Positions 1-6,477 of a stretch of 6,536 nt of DNA are shown here, piece by piece. Every line of letters begins with the position of its first letter. Within the stretch, counting starts at the first letter, position 1. A program made the translations under genes and the position numbers. The notes beneath the pieces are model-generated. The model made no database searches, was not told the DNA's origin, and worked only from the letters and a program-made list of their open reading frames with translations. The DNA is taken from contig PXDP01000208.1 in NCBI GenBank assembly GCA_003565035.1, forward strand, positions 1 to 6,536, written 5' to 3'. Source of the DNA: PVC group bacterium. GTDB taxonomy: Bacteria > Verrucomicrobiota > Kiritimatiellia > SS1-B-03-39 > UBA6053.

Positions 1-667
1 TGAAACCTGCAACGCGCCGCCGGTGACCTCACCGCCGCCGGTCGCCCCCCACGCGGGGGCGCGGATTGAAACTAGGGTGTCATGAGGTGTCATTGCGGCA
101 ATCGAAGTCGCCCCCCACGCGGGGGCGCGGATTGAAACATTCTACCACCGGAGGTATCGCGCTCGGATACCCGTCGCCCCCCACGCGGGGGCGCGGATTG
201 AAACCGCCAGAAATACCGTACACCTGGATACTGAAACCAGTCGCCCCCCACGCGGGGGCGCGGATTGAAACATTAATCAGGCTCATCATGTCCGCTTGAT
301 GTTCGGTCGCCCCCCACGCGGGGGCGCGGATTGAAACGCGGGTCTGGAAGTCGTCAATCAGCACAAAGTCAGGTCGCCCCCCACGCGGGGGCGCGGATTG
401 AAACGATACCCAGTACATTCGCCAGTTAGCTGTGCCCCGTCGCCCCCCACGCGGGGGCGCGGATTGAAACCGGGAGCCGGGGCCGGCATCGTTATCGAAG
501 TTGCGTCGCCCCCCACGCGGGGGCGCGGATTGAAACTCAGTCGATACGCACAACGGATGTAGGCCGCACGTCGCCCCCCACGCGGGGGCGCGGATTGAAA
601 CAGGGTGAGGGGGGCTTTAGGAAAAAACGGGTTTGGTCACCCCCCACGCGGGGGCGAGGATTACCAT
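1..667 (+). CRISPR. Type I-C-like CRISPR array, trailer end
   Basis: The sequence shows nine identical 32-nt repeats starting at 41, 107, 173, 240, 306, 373, 439, 505 and 570. A degenerate tenth repeat occupies 636-667, and positions 1-6 (TGAAAC) are the tail of a repeat cut by the window edge. The ten spacers are 7-40, 73-106, 139-172, 205-239, 272-305, 338-372, 405-438, 471-504, 537-569 and 602-635, each 33-35 nt. The repeat begins GTCGCCCCCCACGC and ends GCGGATTGAAAC. Repeat bases 3-9 (CGCCCCC) pair with 15-21 (GGGGGCG) to give a 7-bp hairpin with loop CACGC. Type I-C repeats have this form; there Cas5 cuts at the hairpin base and leaves an 11-nt 5' handle, which here would be CGGATTGAAAC. 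The ATTGAAAC end and the decayed last repeat place the leader to the left, so transcription is on the + strand. No cas gene is in the window; subtype is inferred from the repeat only. Confidence 0.97.
636..667 (+). repeat. Degenerate terminal CRISPR repeat
   Basis: This is the last repeat of the array. It keeps the central CCCCCCACGCGGGGGCG but differs from the consensus at base 4 (G to A), base 22 (C to A) and bases 28-30 and 32 (the end reads ATTACCAT instead of ATTGAAAC). The base-4 change breaks the second pair of the hairpin, and the base-22 change falls directly after the expected processing site. Terminal repeats commonly decay at the end away from the leader, so this fixes the array orientation. 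The spacer before it (602-635) should be the oldest one. Confidence 0.93.
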
Positions 668-723
668 CGCTTGGTTTCGGACTGGATCACTCTGCATGAC
701 AACCTTACCCTCCCATTGTAACC

Positions 724-739
724 ACCTGTAATCACAGGT
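724..739. repeat. Short hairpin ACCTGT-AATC-ACAGGT
   Basis: A perfect 6-bp inverted repeat with a 4-nt loop ends one base before the larger palindrome at 741. There is no T-run after it, so it does not look like an intrinsic terminator on its own. It could be part of the same regulatory or structural element as the palindrome. A 6-bp dyad can also arise by chance. Confidence 0.5.
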
Positions 740-740
740 C

Positions 741-786
741 CTCAAAATTCCATATTTGGAATGCATTCCATATATGGAATTTTGAG
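741..786. promoter_or_regulatory. 46-bp near-perfect palindrome of two 16-bp dyads (possible operator)
   Basis: Positions 741-763 and 764-786 are reverse complements at 22 of 23 positions; the only mismatch is T756 opposite T771. Inside it are two direct copies of a dyad, ATTCCATATTTGGAAT (747-762) and ATTCCATATATGGAAT (765-780), separated by GC, with centres 18 bp apart. The outer arms CTCAAAATTCC and GGAATTTTGAG complete the structure. Two self-symmetric boxes in tandem are what a pair of dimeric DNA-binding proteins would occupy, so an operator is a reasonable inference. No regulator gene is in the window. Other possibilities are a cruciform or RNA hairpin, or a remnant of a small mobile element. 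The structure is certain; its function is not. Confidence 0.6.
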
Positions 787-920
787 ATGCAGGTATTCAT
801 AGGACGGTAGGGGCGGAATACACATCAAAACTGTTTCAGGACAGGAAACAAACGCTGACTGGGTTAGAATGTACGACAAAAATGTCAGATACCTCCTACA
901 ATTTTGAATGCGTCGTCTTT

Positions 921-938
921 ATCCCTGGGATTTTTTTT
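921..938 (+). terminator. Weak terminator-like dyad with T8 run
   Basis: ATCCCTGGGAT is followed at once by a run of eight T. A 4-bp stem (ATCC/GGAT) with loop CTG is possible, which is too weak for a strong intrinsic terminator. It could end transcription running out of the CRISPR array about 250 nt upstream. An accidental T-run in AT-rich DNA is equally possible. Confidence 0.2.
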
Positions 939-967
939 AAATTTTCCCTTGGCAAGACGATTGGAAA

Positions 968-996
968 GGAACATGATTTCAAAATAAATGTATAAC
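968..996 (+). promoter_or_regulatory. Possible sigma70-type promoter for the operon
   Basis: TATAAC at 991-996 matches five of six bases of the -10 consensus. GGAACA at 968-973, 17 bp upstream, matches only three of six bases of the -35 consensus. Transcription would start near 1003, about 50 nt before the first start codon, and include the inverted repeat at 1008-1050. The call rests mainly on the -10 box and on position in the only AT-rich stretch before the operon. Confidence 0.25.
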
Positions 997-1007
997 GAAA
1001 CTCTAAC

Positions 1008-1050
1008 CCGTTCTTTCTTAACATTCTTATACGAAATAGGATAAGAACGG
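1008..1050 (+). promoter_or_regulatory. Inverted repeats in the leader before the methyltransferase gene
   Basis: CCGTTCTT (1008-1015) is the exact reverse complement of AAGAACGG (1043-1050), and TTCTTAT (1024-1030) is the exact reverse complement of ATAAGAA (1041-1047). The two stems share the same 3' arm, so only one can form at a time. That arm ends three bases before ATG 1054 and overlaps the end of the only SD-like sequence for that start (AGGA, 1038-1041). In an mRNA this could affect start-site access. This is inference; the region is AT-rich and short. Confidence 0.35.
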
Positions 1051-1053
1051 TTC

Positions 1054-1800
1054 ATGAGTACAAACGGCAACACGTCAATCAGCGGAGATGCAGGCATGAG
1101 GAGAAAAGCACATCGCGGACGGAAATTTTTAAAACAGCTTCCCACCCGGTTACGGATGTGCGGTCTAAACCCTCTGAATACACTGGATGAATCCATTGCC
1201 GCCCTGCGGTTTGTGGACCCTGGCTGTATACCCCCAACCTATATGATCAGTGATTTACAATGGGTGGGTTCTCTGCTGGGATTCCGGCAAAATAGCCGGG
1301 CCTACCTTAGGCATATGGCTCAGAAAGCCAGTTCGGTTGAAGGAAATGTGCTCGAATGCGGCAGCGGGCTTTCCTCTCTCCTGCTCGCGGTCACCGCCGG
1401 GCGGCGCGGGCATGAAGTCCATACCTTCGAACACGATCTGGAAACGCAACGCAAACTTCAGGGGCTGGTTGAGCGGTACGGCCTCCGCAACATCACTGTC
1501 CATCATACGCCAATCCGTTCTTACGGCGGGTTTGACTGGTATGATGTCCCCCACCCCAAACTCTGCCCGGATTTTCAATTGGTGATTTGTGACGGTCCTG
1601 CCCGCCACCTGACCGACAGCGGCCGCTATGGCCTTTTCCCGATGATGCGCGAACGGCTGGATCCCTATTGCCGCGTCATTATGGACGACAGTAACCGCAG
1701 CATTGACCGGCATGTCATCCGCCGCTGGCGCAAAGAGCACCAGATCGAGGTCCAGTCCTTTGGCCGCTTTCTGCAGTTTGCCGAAATCACCTGCATCTGA
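1054..1800 (+). CDS. Class I SAM-dependent methyltransferase-like protein
   Basis: The 248-residue protein has a Rossmann-type methyltransferase pattern. A glycine-rich motif I, VLECGSG (99-105), is followed by an acidic residue after the second strand, TFEHD (124-128, with E126), then LVICDGP (176-182) and VIMDDSNR (208-215), as in class I SAM-binding enzymes. The first 45 residues are basic and lack a clear fold. I see no signal peptide or membrane segment, so it should be cytosolic. I do not recognise the substrate; small molecule, sugar, lipid or protein are all open. It ends in TGATG, overlapping the ROK kinase gene by one base, so it appears to lead the operon. The start is uncertain: ATG 1054 has only a distant AGGA, whereas the in-frame ATG at 1096 (residue 15) has GGAG eight bases upstream and would give 234 residues. 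Both keep every motif. It could also be a SAM-fold protein without methyltransferase activity. Confidence 0.8.
   Translation: MSTNGNTSISGDAGMRRKAHRGRKFLKQLPTRLRMCGLNPLNTLDESIAALRFVDPGCIPPTYMISDLQWVGSLLGFRQNSRAYLRHMAQKASSVEGNVLECGSGLSSLLLAVTAGRRGHEVHTFEHDLETQRKLQGLVERYGLRNITVHHTPIRSYGGFDWYDVPHPKLCPDFQLVICDGPARHLTDSGRYGLFPMMRERLDPYCRVIMDDSNRSIDRHVIRRWRKEHQIEVQSFGRFLQFAEITCI
1084..1087 (+). promoter_or_regulatory. Shine-Dalgarno favouring the alternative start at 1096
   Basis: GGAG lies eight bases before the in-frame ATG at 1096. This is a better ribosome-binding arrangement than AGGA (1038-1041), which is 12 bases from ATG 1054. The methyltransferase may therefore begin at MRRKAHRG rather than at MSTNGNTS. 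Confidence 0.4.
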
Positions 1801-2786
1801 TGAAAACCCAGGCGTACTGGCTGGGTATCGATCTCGGTGCCACCAAAATTCTTGCCGAAGTCTATGACAGTGACTGGAAATGCATCGGCACCAAAAAACG
1901 GAAAACCAAGGCGGACGAGGGGCAGAAAAAGGGGCTTGAACGGCTCATCCGCACTGCTGGGGATGCCATTGCCAACGCGGGCATCCCCCCGGAATCGCTT
2001 GCCGGCATCGGGATTGGTTGCCCCGGCCCGCTGAATCTGGATACCGGCACCCTGATCTCCAGCGCCAATCTCGGCTGGGAAAACGTGCCGCTGCAGAAAC
2101 TTCTGGAAAAAACGTTTTCTGTTCCTGCCGCTGTCGCCAACGATGTGGATGTCGGGATCTTCGGGGAGGCGGTTGCGGGTGCCGGGCGGGACGGGCGGAC
2201 CGTTCTCGGGGTCTTTCCCGGAACCGGGCTGGGCGGCGGCCTGGTGTACGAGGGAAAAATTTTCCGCGGCAAAACCGCCTCCTGTCTGGAAATCGGTCAT
2301 ATCAACGTCCTTCCCGACGGCCCCCGCTGCGGTTGCGGTCGCACCGGCTGTCTGGAGGCCGTGGCCAGCCGTCTGGCCATCGCCACCGCCGCCTCCGCCG
2401 CCGTGCTGCGCGGTCAGGCACCCTGGCTGAAGGCCAATGCGGGCTCTGATCCTGCCAACTACCGTTCCGGCACCCTGGCGGAGGCCATTCAAAACGGCGA
2501 CACGGTGATCCGGCAACTGGTCGAAGATGCCTGTGATCATCTCGGCCGGGCCCTCGGCGGCCTGGTCAACCTCCTCGCGCCGGATGTGATTGTTCTTGGC
2601 GGCGGTCTTATCGAAGCCATGCCGGACCTGATCGTTCCCCGGGTCGCCGCAGCCATGGAACCCAATGTCATGCGGGCCTACGCGGGCAGTTACCGCGTCG
2701 CCGCCGCCAAACTTGGCGATCATGCCGCCAGCCTCGGCGCCGCCGCGCTGGCCCGTCAGCGGACCGAAGAAAGCAAACCCTCATGA
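1800..2786 (+). CDS. ROK-family sugar kinase (glucokinase-like)
   Basis: The 328-residue protein is a full-length ROK kinase that phosphorylates a hexose, most likely glucose or a relative, in the cytosol. It shows the phosphate-1 motif GIDLGATK (9-16), GIGCPGPLN (71-79), the catalytic region ANDVD (113-117) with Asp115 as the expected base, and the nucleotide-binding loop GTGLGGG (141-147). The ROK signature follows: EIGH (164-167) for sugar contact and zinc, then CGCGRTGCLE (177-186) with Cys177, Cys179 and Cys184 as zinc ligands. VLGGG (265-269) completes the ATPase fold. There is no N-terminal helix-turn-helix, so it is a kinase and not a ROK repressor. ATG 1800 overlaps the preceding stop (TGATG), there is no clear SD, and the gene overlaps ppx by four bases, so translation is probably coupled. 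Some ROK glucokinases use polyphosphate; the ppx-ppk neighbourhood makes that possible here, but no residue seen decides it. N-acetylmannosamine or fructose kinase are alternatives. Confidence 0.93.
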   Translation: MKTQAYWLGIDLGATKILAEVYDSDWKCIGTKKRKTKADEGQKKGLERLIRTAGDAIANAGIPPESLAGIGIGCPGPLNLDTGTLISSANLGWENVPLQKLLEKTFSVPAAVANDVDVGIFGEAVAGAGRDGRTVLGVFPGTGLGGGLVYEGKIFRGKTASCLEIGHINVLPDGPRCGCGRTGCLEAVASRLAIATAASAAVLRGQAPWLKANAGSDPANYRSGTLAEAIQNGDTVIRQLVEDACDHLGRALGGLVNLLAPDVIVLGGGLIEAMPDLIVPRVAAAMEPNVMRAYAGSYRVAAAKLGDHAASLGAAALARQRTEESKPS

Positions 2787-4330
2787 GTGATTCTGTTGAC
2801 CGAACCCCCACCCGCACCGTCGCCGTAATGGATATCGGCACTGCCGGCATCCGCATGGCGCTGGCGGATATCGATGCCAAAGGCGGGATCCATTTTCTTG
2901 AAAAGCTCACCCAGTCTGTCCGCCTCGGTCAGGATGTGTTCACCAAAGGACGCATCCGCCGTCACACGATTGAAGAATGTGTACGAATCCTGGAGAGCTT
3001 TCAGCAGATCATGCGCGAGTACCGGGTTGCCCCCGGGGATGTCCGTGCCGTGGCCAGTTCCGCCGTGCAGGAGGCCGCCAACCGCGATGCGCTCATCGAC
3101 CGCGTCGCCATGGCCACCGGTATCGAAATCGAGGTCATCGACGATGCTGAAGCCACCCGGCTGACCTACCTCAGCGTGCTGCCGTTCCTCCGCAGCCGGG
3201 GCAAGCGGCCGCAAAACACCCTGCTGGCTGAAATCGGCGGCGGACGCACCGAACTCATCTCCCTGGCCGGTGAAAACATTGTGGATGCGCGTGTGTTCCG
3301 CCTCGGCTCTCTCCGGCTTCGCAACCTTCTTGACCAGCAGCGGACCCCCTTGACCCAAATCCGTGATGTGCTCGAACAGGAAGTCGCCAACGCCCTCCAC
3401 CAGCTCGGTGGCGAGTTCAAACAGCGCACCCAGAACCTGGTGGTGCTCGGCGGCGATGCCCGCTTCGCCGCCATGCAGGTGAACCCGGAATGGGACCGCT
3501 CCGCTCCCCAGGCGGTCACCCTCAAAGACTGGAAACGAATTACCGACAGCTTTGTAAACATGACAGTTGAGGACGCGGTTGAAGCCCACACGCTCACCTT
3601 CTCCGAAGCGGAGACGCTGGCCCCGGCGCTGTACGCCACGCTCCGGCTCGCGGAGGAGATCGGCTGCAAAACCCTGCATGTGAGCGGCTTCACCATGCGC
3701 GACGGCCTGCTCCAGGAAATGACTCAACAGGAAGCATGGTCGCCGGGATACGTCACGCAGATGCTGGATTCCGCTTTGCAGCTTGGACGAAAATACGGTG
3801 TGGATGAACATCATGGCCGTGAAGTCTCCTCCCTGAGCCTGCAAATTTTCGACACCCTCACCGAAGAGCACCGCCTCAGCCCCCGCTTCCGGGTGCTGCT
3901 GGAAATCGCCGGATGGCTGCACGAGATTGGCACCTTTATTTCCGCAAACAGCCACCACAAACACTCCATGTACATTCTCGCGAACGAGACCATTTTCGGC
4001 CTGGGCCGGCGCGACAGCCGGATTGTCGCCAATGTCGCCCGCTACCACCGCCGCTCCCCGCCCAAGCCCACCCACCCCTACTATCAGGCTCTTCCCCGGC
4101 GCGACCGACTTGCCGTCCAGCAGCTTGCCTCCATTCTCCGTGTCGCAGATGCCCTGGCCCGCTCCCGCGGCCGCAGCATCCCCACGATTCTCTGCGAACG
4201 GAGAGAGGACACTTTTTTTATCCGCGTCCCCGGCGTCGAAAACCTCCACCTCGAAAACAGCGCCCTCCGCGTGAAAGGCCAAATGTTTGAAGAGGTCTTC
4301 GGTATGAATGTTATTTTGGTGAAAGGCTGA
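2783..4330 (+). CDS. ppx: Ppx/GppA-family exopolyphosphatase with C-terminal HD domain
   Basis: The 515-residue length is close to E. coli Ppx (513). The N-terminal half is an ASKHA phosphatase: phosphate-1 motif VMDIGTAGIRM (15-25), IEIEVIDDAEATRL (114-127) matching the catalytic IEIISGxEEARL region, phosphate-2 motif AEIGGGRTEL (149-158), and VVLGGDARF (220-228). The C-terminal part (about 320-500) is the HD-type domain of long Ppx proteins: LHEIG (379-383), HHKHSMYIL (391-399), RYHRR (420-424) and LRVADALARSR (452-462). The family removes terminal phosphate from polyphosphate; GppA members also act on pppGpp. Several core residues differ from the family: N to A and S to G in the phosphate-1 motif, SG to DD in the catalytic motif, and D to E and S to R in DIGGGST. 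Activity may be altered. The gene starts in an ATGA overlap with the ROK gene and ends four bases before ppk. Family is secure; substrate is less so. Confidence 0.92.
   Translation: MSDSVDRTPTRTVAVMDIGTAGIRMALADIDAKGGIHFLEKLTQSVRLGQDVFTKGRIRRHTIEECVRILESFQQIMREYRVAPGDVRAVASSAVQEAANRDALIDRVAMATGIEIEVIDDAEATRLTYLSVLPFLRSRGKRPQNTLLAEIGGGRTELISLAGENIVDARVFRLGSLRLRNLLDQQRTPLTQIRDVLEQEVANALHQLGGEFKQRTQNLVVLGGDARFAAMQVNPEWDRSAPQAVTLKDWKRITDSFVNMTVEDAVEAHTLTFSEAETLAPALYATLRLAEEIGCKTLHVSGFTMRDGLLQEMTQQEAWSPGYVTQMLDSALQLGRKYGVDEHHGREVSSLSLQIFDTLTEEHRLSPRFRVLLEIAGWLHEIGTFISANSHHKHSMYILANETIFGLGRRDSRIVANVARYHRRSPPKPTHPYYQALPRRDRLAVQQLASILRVADALARSRGRSIPTILCERREDTFFIRVPGVENLHLENSALRVKGQMFEEVFGMNVILVKG
4321..4326 (+). 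promoter_or_regulatory. Shine-Dalgarno of ppk inside the end of ppx
   Basis: GAAAGG lies in the last codons of ppx, eight bases before ATG 4335. It supports that start, from which the protein opens with the short lead usual before the conserved LINREISWLDFN of PPK1. The placement ties ppk translation to ppx. Confidence 0.5.
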
Positions 4331-4334
4331 TTTC

Positions 4335-6470
4335 ATGAGTTCCTCCCGCAAAGCCCCCCGTCTGATCAACCGCGAAATTAGTTGGCTCGATTTCAATACC
4401 CGCGTTCTCGAAGAGGCCGGCGACGAAAGCGTTCCCTTGCTGGAACGCCTCAAATTCATTGCTATCACCGGCAATAATCTCGATGAGTTTTTCATGGTGC
4501 GCATGGGCTCGCTGCACCTGTTGCTTTCGGAAAAAAATCAGAAAAAAGACGCCGCCGGTCTCACCCCTGCCCGGCAGCTTGAACAGGCCACCGCCAAGGC
4601 CCGGGCTCTGGTCGAGGCTCAAACCCAGTGTTTCCGGGAAGAAATTGAACCCCGCCTTCAACTCGAAGGCATTGTCCGCATCACGCCGGAAACCGCCAAC
4701 GCTGAACAGCGTCAGCAACTCTCCCGCTATTTTCAGGAGGAACTGGCCTCGGTGCTGACCCCGGCCGCAGTCGACCTCTCCGGTCCCAAGCCGCAGTACG
4801 CCAATCTTAAGCTCCACCTGCTCGTCCGTCTCAAAAGCGCCCCGCCCGCACCCGGCAAGCGCCCGCGTCCCCGCCTGGCCATTCTGCCCCTCATGGGGCA
4901 AATCGACCGCTTCATCTCCCTGCGCGTCGAACAGGGCTACGGCTACATGCTGGTGGAGGATGTGATTGCCATGCATATTCAATCCTTTTTTCCGGATGAC
5001 GATGTGCTGGAGGTGCTTCCTTTCCGCATAACCCGCAATGCCGATATGGCCGTTTCCGAGGACGGAGCCCTCGACCTCGTCACTGAAATGAGTGCCATCC
5101 TTCACGAGCGCAAAGTCAGTGCCTGTGTGCGGATCGAATTCCCCGCCTCCGCCACCCGCATCGCCGAGCAGCAACTCGCACGCCTCTTCCAGACCGGCCC
5201 CGAAGCCCTTTACCGCGTGAACGGCCCCCTTGATCTCTCCGCCTACTTCGCCCTGGCCGGTCTCCCGGGATACGATCACCTCCGCGAACCGGACTGGAAA
5301 CCGGTGCGCCCCCCGGATCTGGACCTCGCCAAACCGCTTTTTGAACAAATCGCCGCCAAACCCCGCCTGCTGCATCATCCGTACGAATCTTTCGACCCGG
5401 TAGTCGCCCTTGTCGAACAGGCCGCCGACGACCCGCAGGTCATTGCCATCAAACAGATTCTCTACCGCACCAGCAAAAAGAGTCCCATTGTCGCCGCCCT
5501 CATGCGCGCCGCCGGACACGGAAAAACCGTCACCGTCATCGTTGAACTCAAGGCCCGCTTCGATGAAGCCCGAAATATCGAGTGGGCCCGCGCCATGGAG
5601 GAGGCCGGTGTTCAGGTGATCTATGGGGTCAAAGGCTTTAAAACCCACGCCAAACTGCTGATTATTGTCCGGCGCGAGCCCGACGGCATCCGGCGCTACA
5701 TGCATTTCGGCACCGGCAATTACAATGAAGGCACCGCCCGGCTTTACACCGATGTGTCGTTCCTCACCTGTGATCCCGATCTGGGTTCGGACGCCGGCCT
5801 CTTTTTCAACACCATTACCGGCTTCAGTCAGCCCCAGACCTTCCGCCGCATCGCCGCGGCCCCGCTCACCATTCGGGAAACGCTGGTGCAGCACATCGAA
5901 AGCGAGGTCGAACGCGCCCGCCAGGGCGAGCCCGCCCGCATCATCGCCAAGCTCAATTCACTGACCGATCCGGGCATGATCCGCGCCCTCTACAGCGCGT
6001 CCTGCGAGGGCGTGCAAATCGACCTCATCATTCGAGGAATCTGCTGTCTGCTCCCGGGCGTCAAAGGCCTCAGCGAAAATATCCGGGTCATCAGCATCAT
6101 CGACCGCTTTCTGGAACACTCCCGCATCATCTGGTTCCGCCACGGCGGCGATCCCCGTGTCTTCATCTCCAGTGCCGACTGGATGACCCGGAACCTCGAC
6201 AAGCGCGTGGAACTCATGACCCCCGTGGACGATCCTGCCCTTTGTGAAACCCTGGAAACTATTCTGCACACCGCCCTCAAAGACACCCACAAGGCCCGGG
6301 AACTCCGCAAAGACGCCCGATATCACCGACTGCGCCCTGTTCCCGGCGAGGTGCCCCTCCGCAGTCAGGAAAACCTCTACCATCACGCAGCCTCCGGCAG
6401 CCGCGGGGCCGCCCGGTCAAAACGCACAACCTTTGAACCCCACCGCCCCAGGAAACAGAAGAAAAAATAA
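4335..6470 (+). CDS. ppk: Polyphosphate kinase 1
   Basis: PPK1 reversibly transfers the ATP gamma-phosphate to inorganic polyphosphate, usually at the inner membrane face. The 711 residues cover the whole family architecture: N domain with LINREISWLDFN (10-21) and NNLDEFFMVRMGSL (47-60), head domain (about 107-320), and two phospholipase-D-like catalytic domains (about 320-680). Key residues are seen: the phosphorylated histidine His438 in FKTHAK, His457 in MHFGTGNYNE, His595 in LEHSRI, and the ATP and metal site arginines Arg378 (YRTSKKS) and Arg408 (KARFDE). These match E. coli His435, His454, His592, Arg375 and Arg405. SSADWMTRNLD (612-622) is also conserved. After the folded core there is a tail (about 685-711) with 10 Lys or Arg in 27 residues, ending KQKKK; such extensions are not part of the conserved fold. 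The gene is last in the operon, four bases after ppx, which supports a polyphosphate synthesis and breakdown pair. No Pho-box could be made out upstream. Confidence 0.98.
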   Translation: MSSSRKAPRLINREISWLDFNTRVLEEAGDESVPLLERLKFIAITGNNLDEFFMVRMGSLHLLLSEKNQKKDAAGLTPARQLEQATAKARALVEAQTQCFREEIEPRLQLEGIVRITPETANAEQRQQLSRYFQEELASVLTPAAVDLSGPKPQYANLKLHLLVRLKSAPPAPGKRPRPRLAILPLMGQIDRFISLRVEQGYGYMLVEDVIAMHIQSFFPDDDVLEVLPFRITRNADMAVSEDGALDLVTEMSAILHERKVSACVRIEFPASATRIAEQQLARLFQTGPEALYRVNGPLDLSAYFALAGLPGYDHLREPDWKPVRPPDLDLAKPLFEQIAAKPRLLHHPYESFDPVVALVEQAADDPQVIAIKQILYRTSKKSPIVAALMRAAGHGKTVTVIVELKARFDEARNIEWARAMEEAGVQVIYGVKGFKTHAKLLIIVRREPDGIRRYMHFGTGNYNEGTARLYTDVSFLTCDPDLGSDAGLFFNTITGFSQPQTFRRIAAAPLTIRETLVQHIESEVERARQGEPARIIAKLNSLTDPGMIRALYSASCEGVQIDLIIRGICCLLPGVKGLSENIRVISIIDRFLEHSRIIWFRHGGDPRVFISSADWMTRNLDKRVELMTPVDDPALCETLETILHTALKDTHKARELRKDARYHRLRPVPGEVPLRSQENLYHHAASGSRGAARSKRTTFEPHRPRKQKKK

Positions 6471-6477
6471 ACTTTGA

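Larger units (their letters stand above)
668..1053. other. AT-rich intergenic region between array and operon
   Basis: This stretch of 386 nt holds no convincing gene and is clearly richer in A and T than the array or the genes to its right. It contains, in order, a 6-bp hairpin (724-739), a 46-bp palindrome (741-786), a short inverted repeat TGTTTC/GAAACA (832-837 and 845-850), a T-run after a small dyad (921-938), a possible promoter (968-996) and an inverted repeat next to the first start codon (1008-1050). It separates the CRISPR transcript from the downstream operon and is the expected place for the operon promoter. Confidence 0.75.

Noticed and set aside
225..239. GGATACTGAAAC inside a spacer resembling the repeat end GGATTGAAAC
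   Set aside because: It lacks the rest of the repeat, and the spacer has normal length and boundaries, so this is chance similarity.
66..553. Open frames on both strands over the CRISPR array (for example repeated SPPTRGRGLK and SIRAPAWGA units)
   Set aside because: These are translations of the 32-nt repeat plus spacers; the periodic peptide follows the repeat exactly, so they are not proteins.
751..777. Two CC(A/T)6GG sequences resembling eukaryotic CArG boxes
   Set aside because: The match is exact, but CArG boxes belong to eukaryotic MADS-domain factors; in this bacterial context the simpler description is a bacterial double dyad.
861..1009. GGGTTAGA (861-868) and TCTAACCC (1002-1009) as terminal inverted repeats of a small mobile element
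   Set aside because: Only 8 bp match, the similarity does not extend inward, and no target duplication is visible; an 8-bp pair is expected by chance in a stretch this long.
885..1196. Minus-strand 103-residue open frame
   Set aside because: It overlaps the start of the methyltransferase gene and AT-rich intergenic DNA, has low-complexity basic composition, and shows no recognisable motif.
1665..5894. Long minus-strand open frames opposite the kinase, ppx and ppk genes (up to 582 residues)
   Set aside because: They are antisense shadows caused by GC-rich codon use of genes whose motifs are clear on the + strand.
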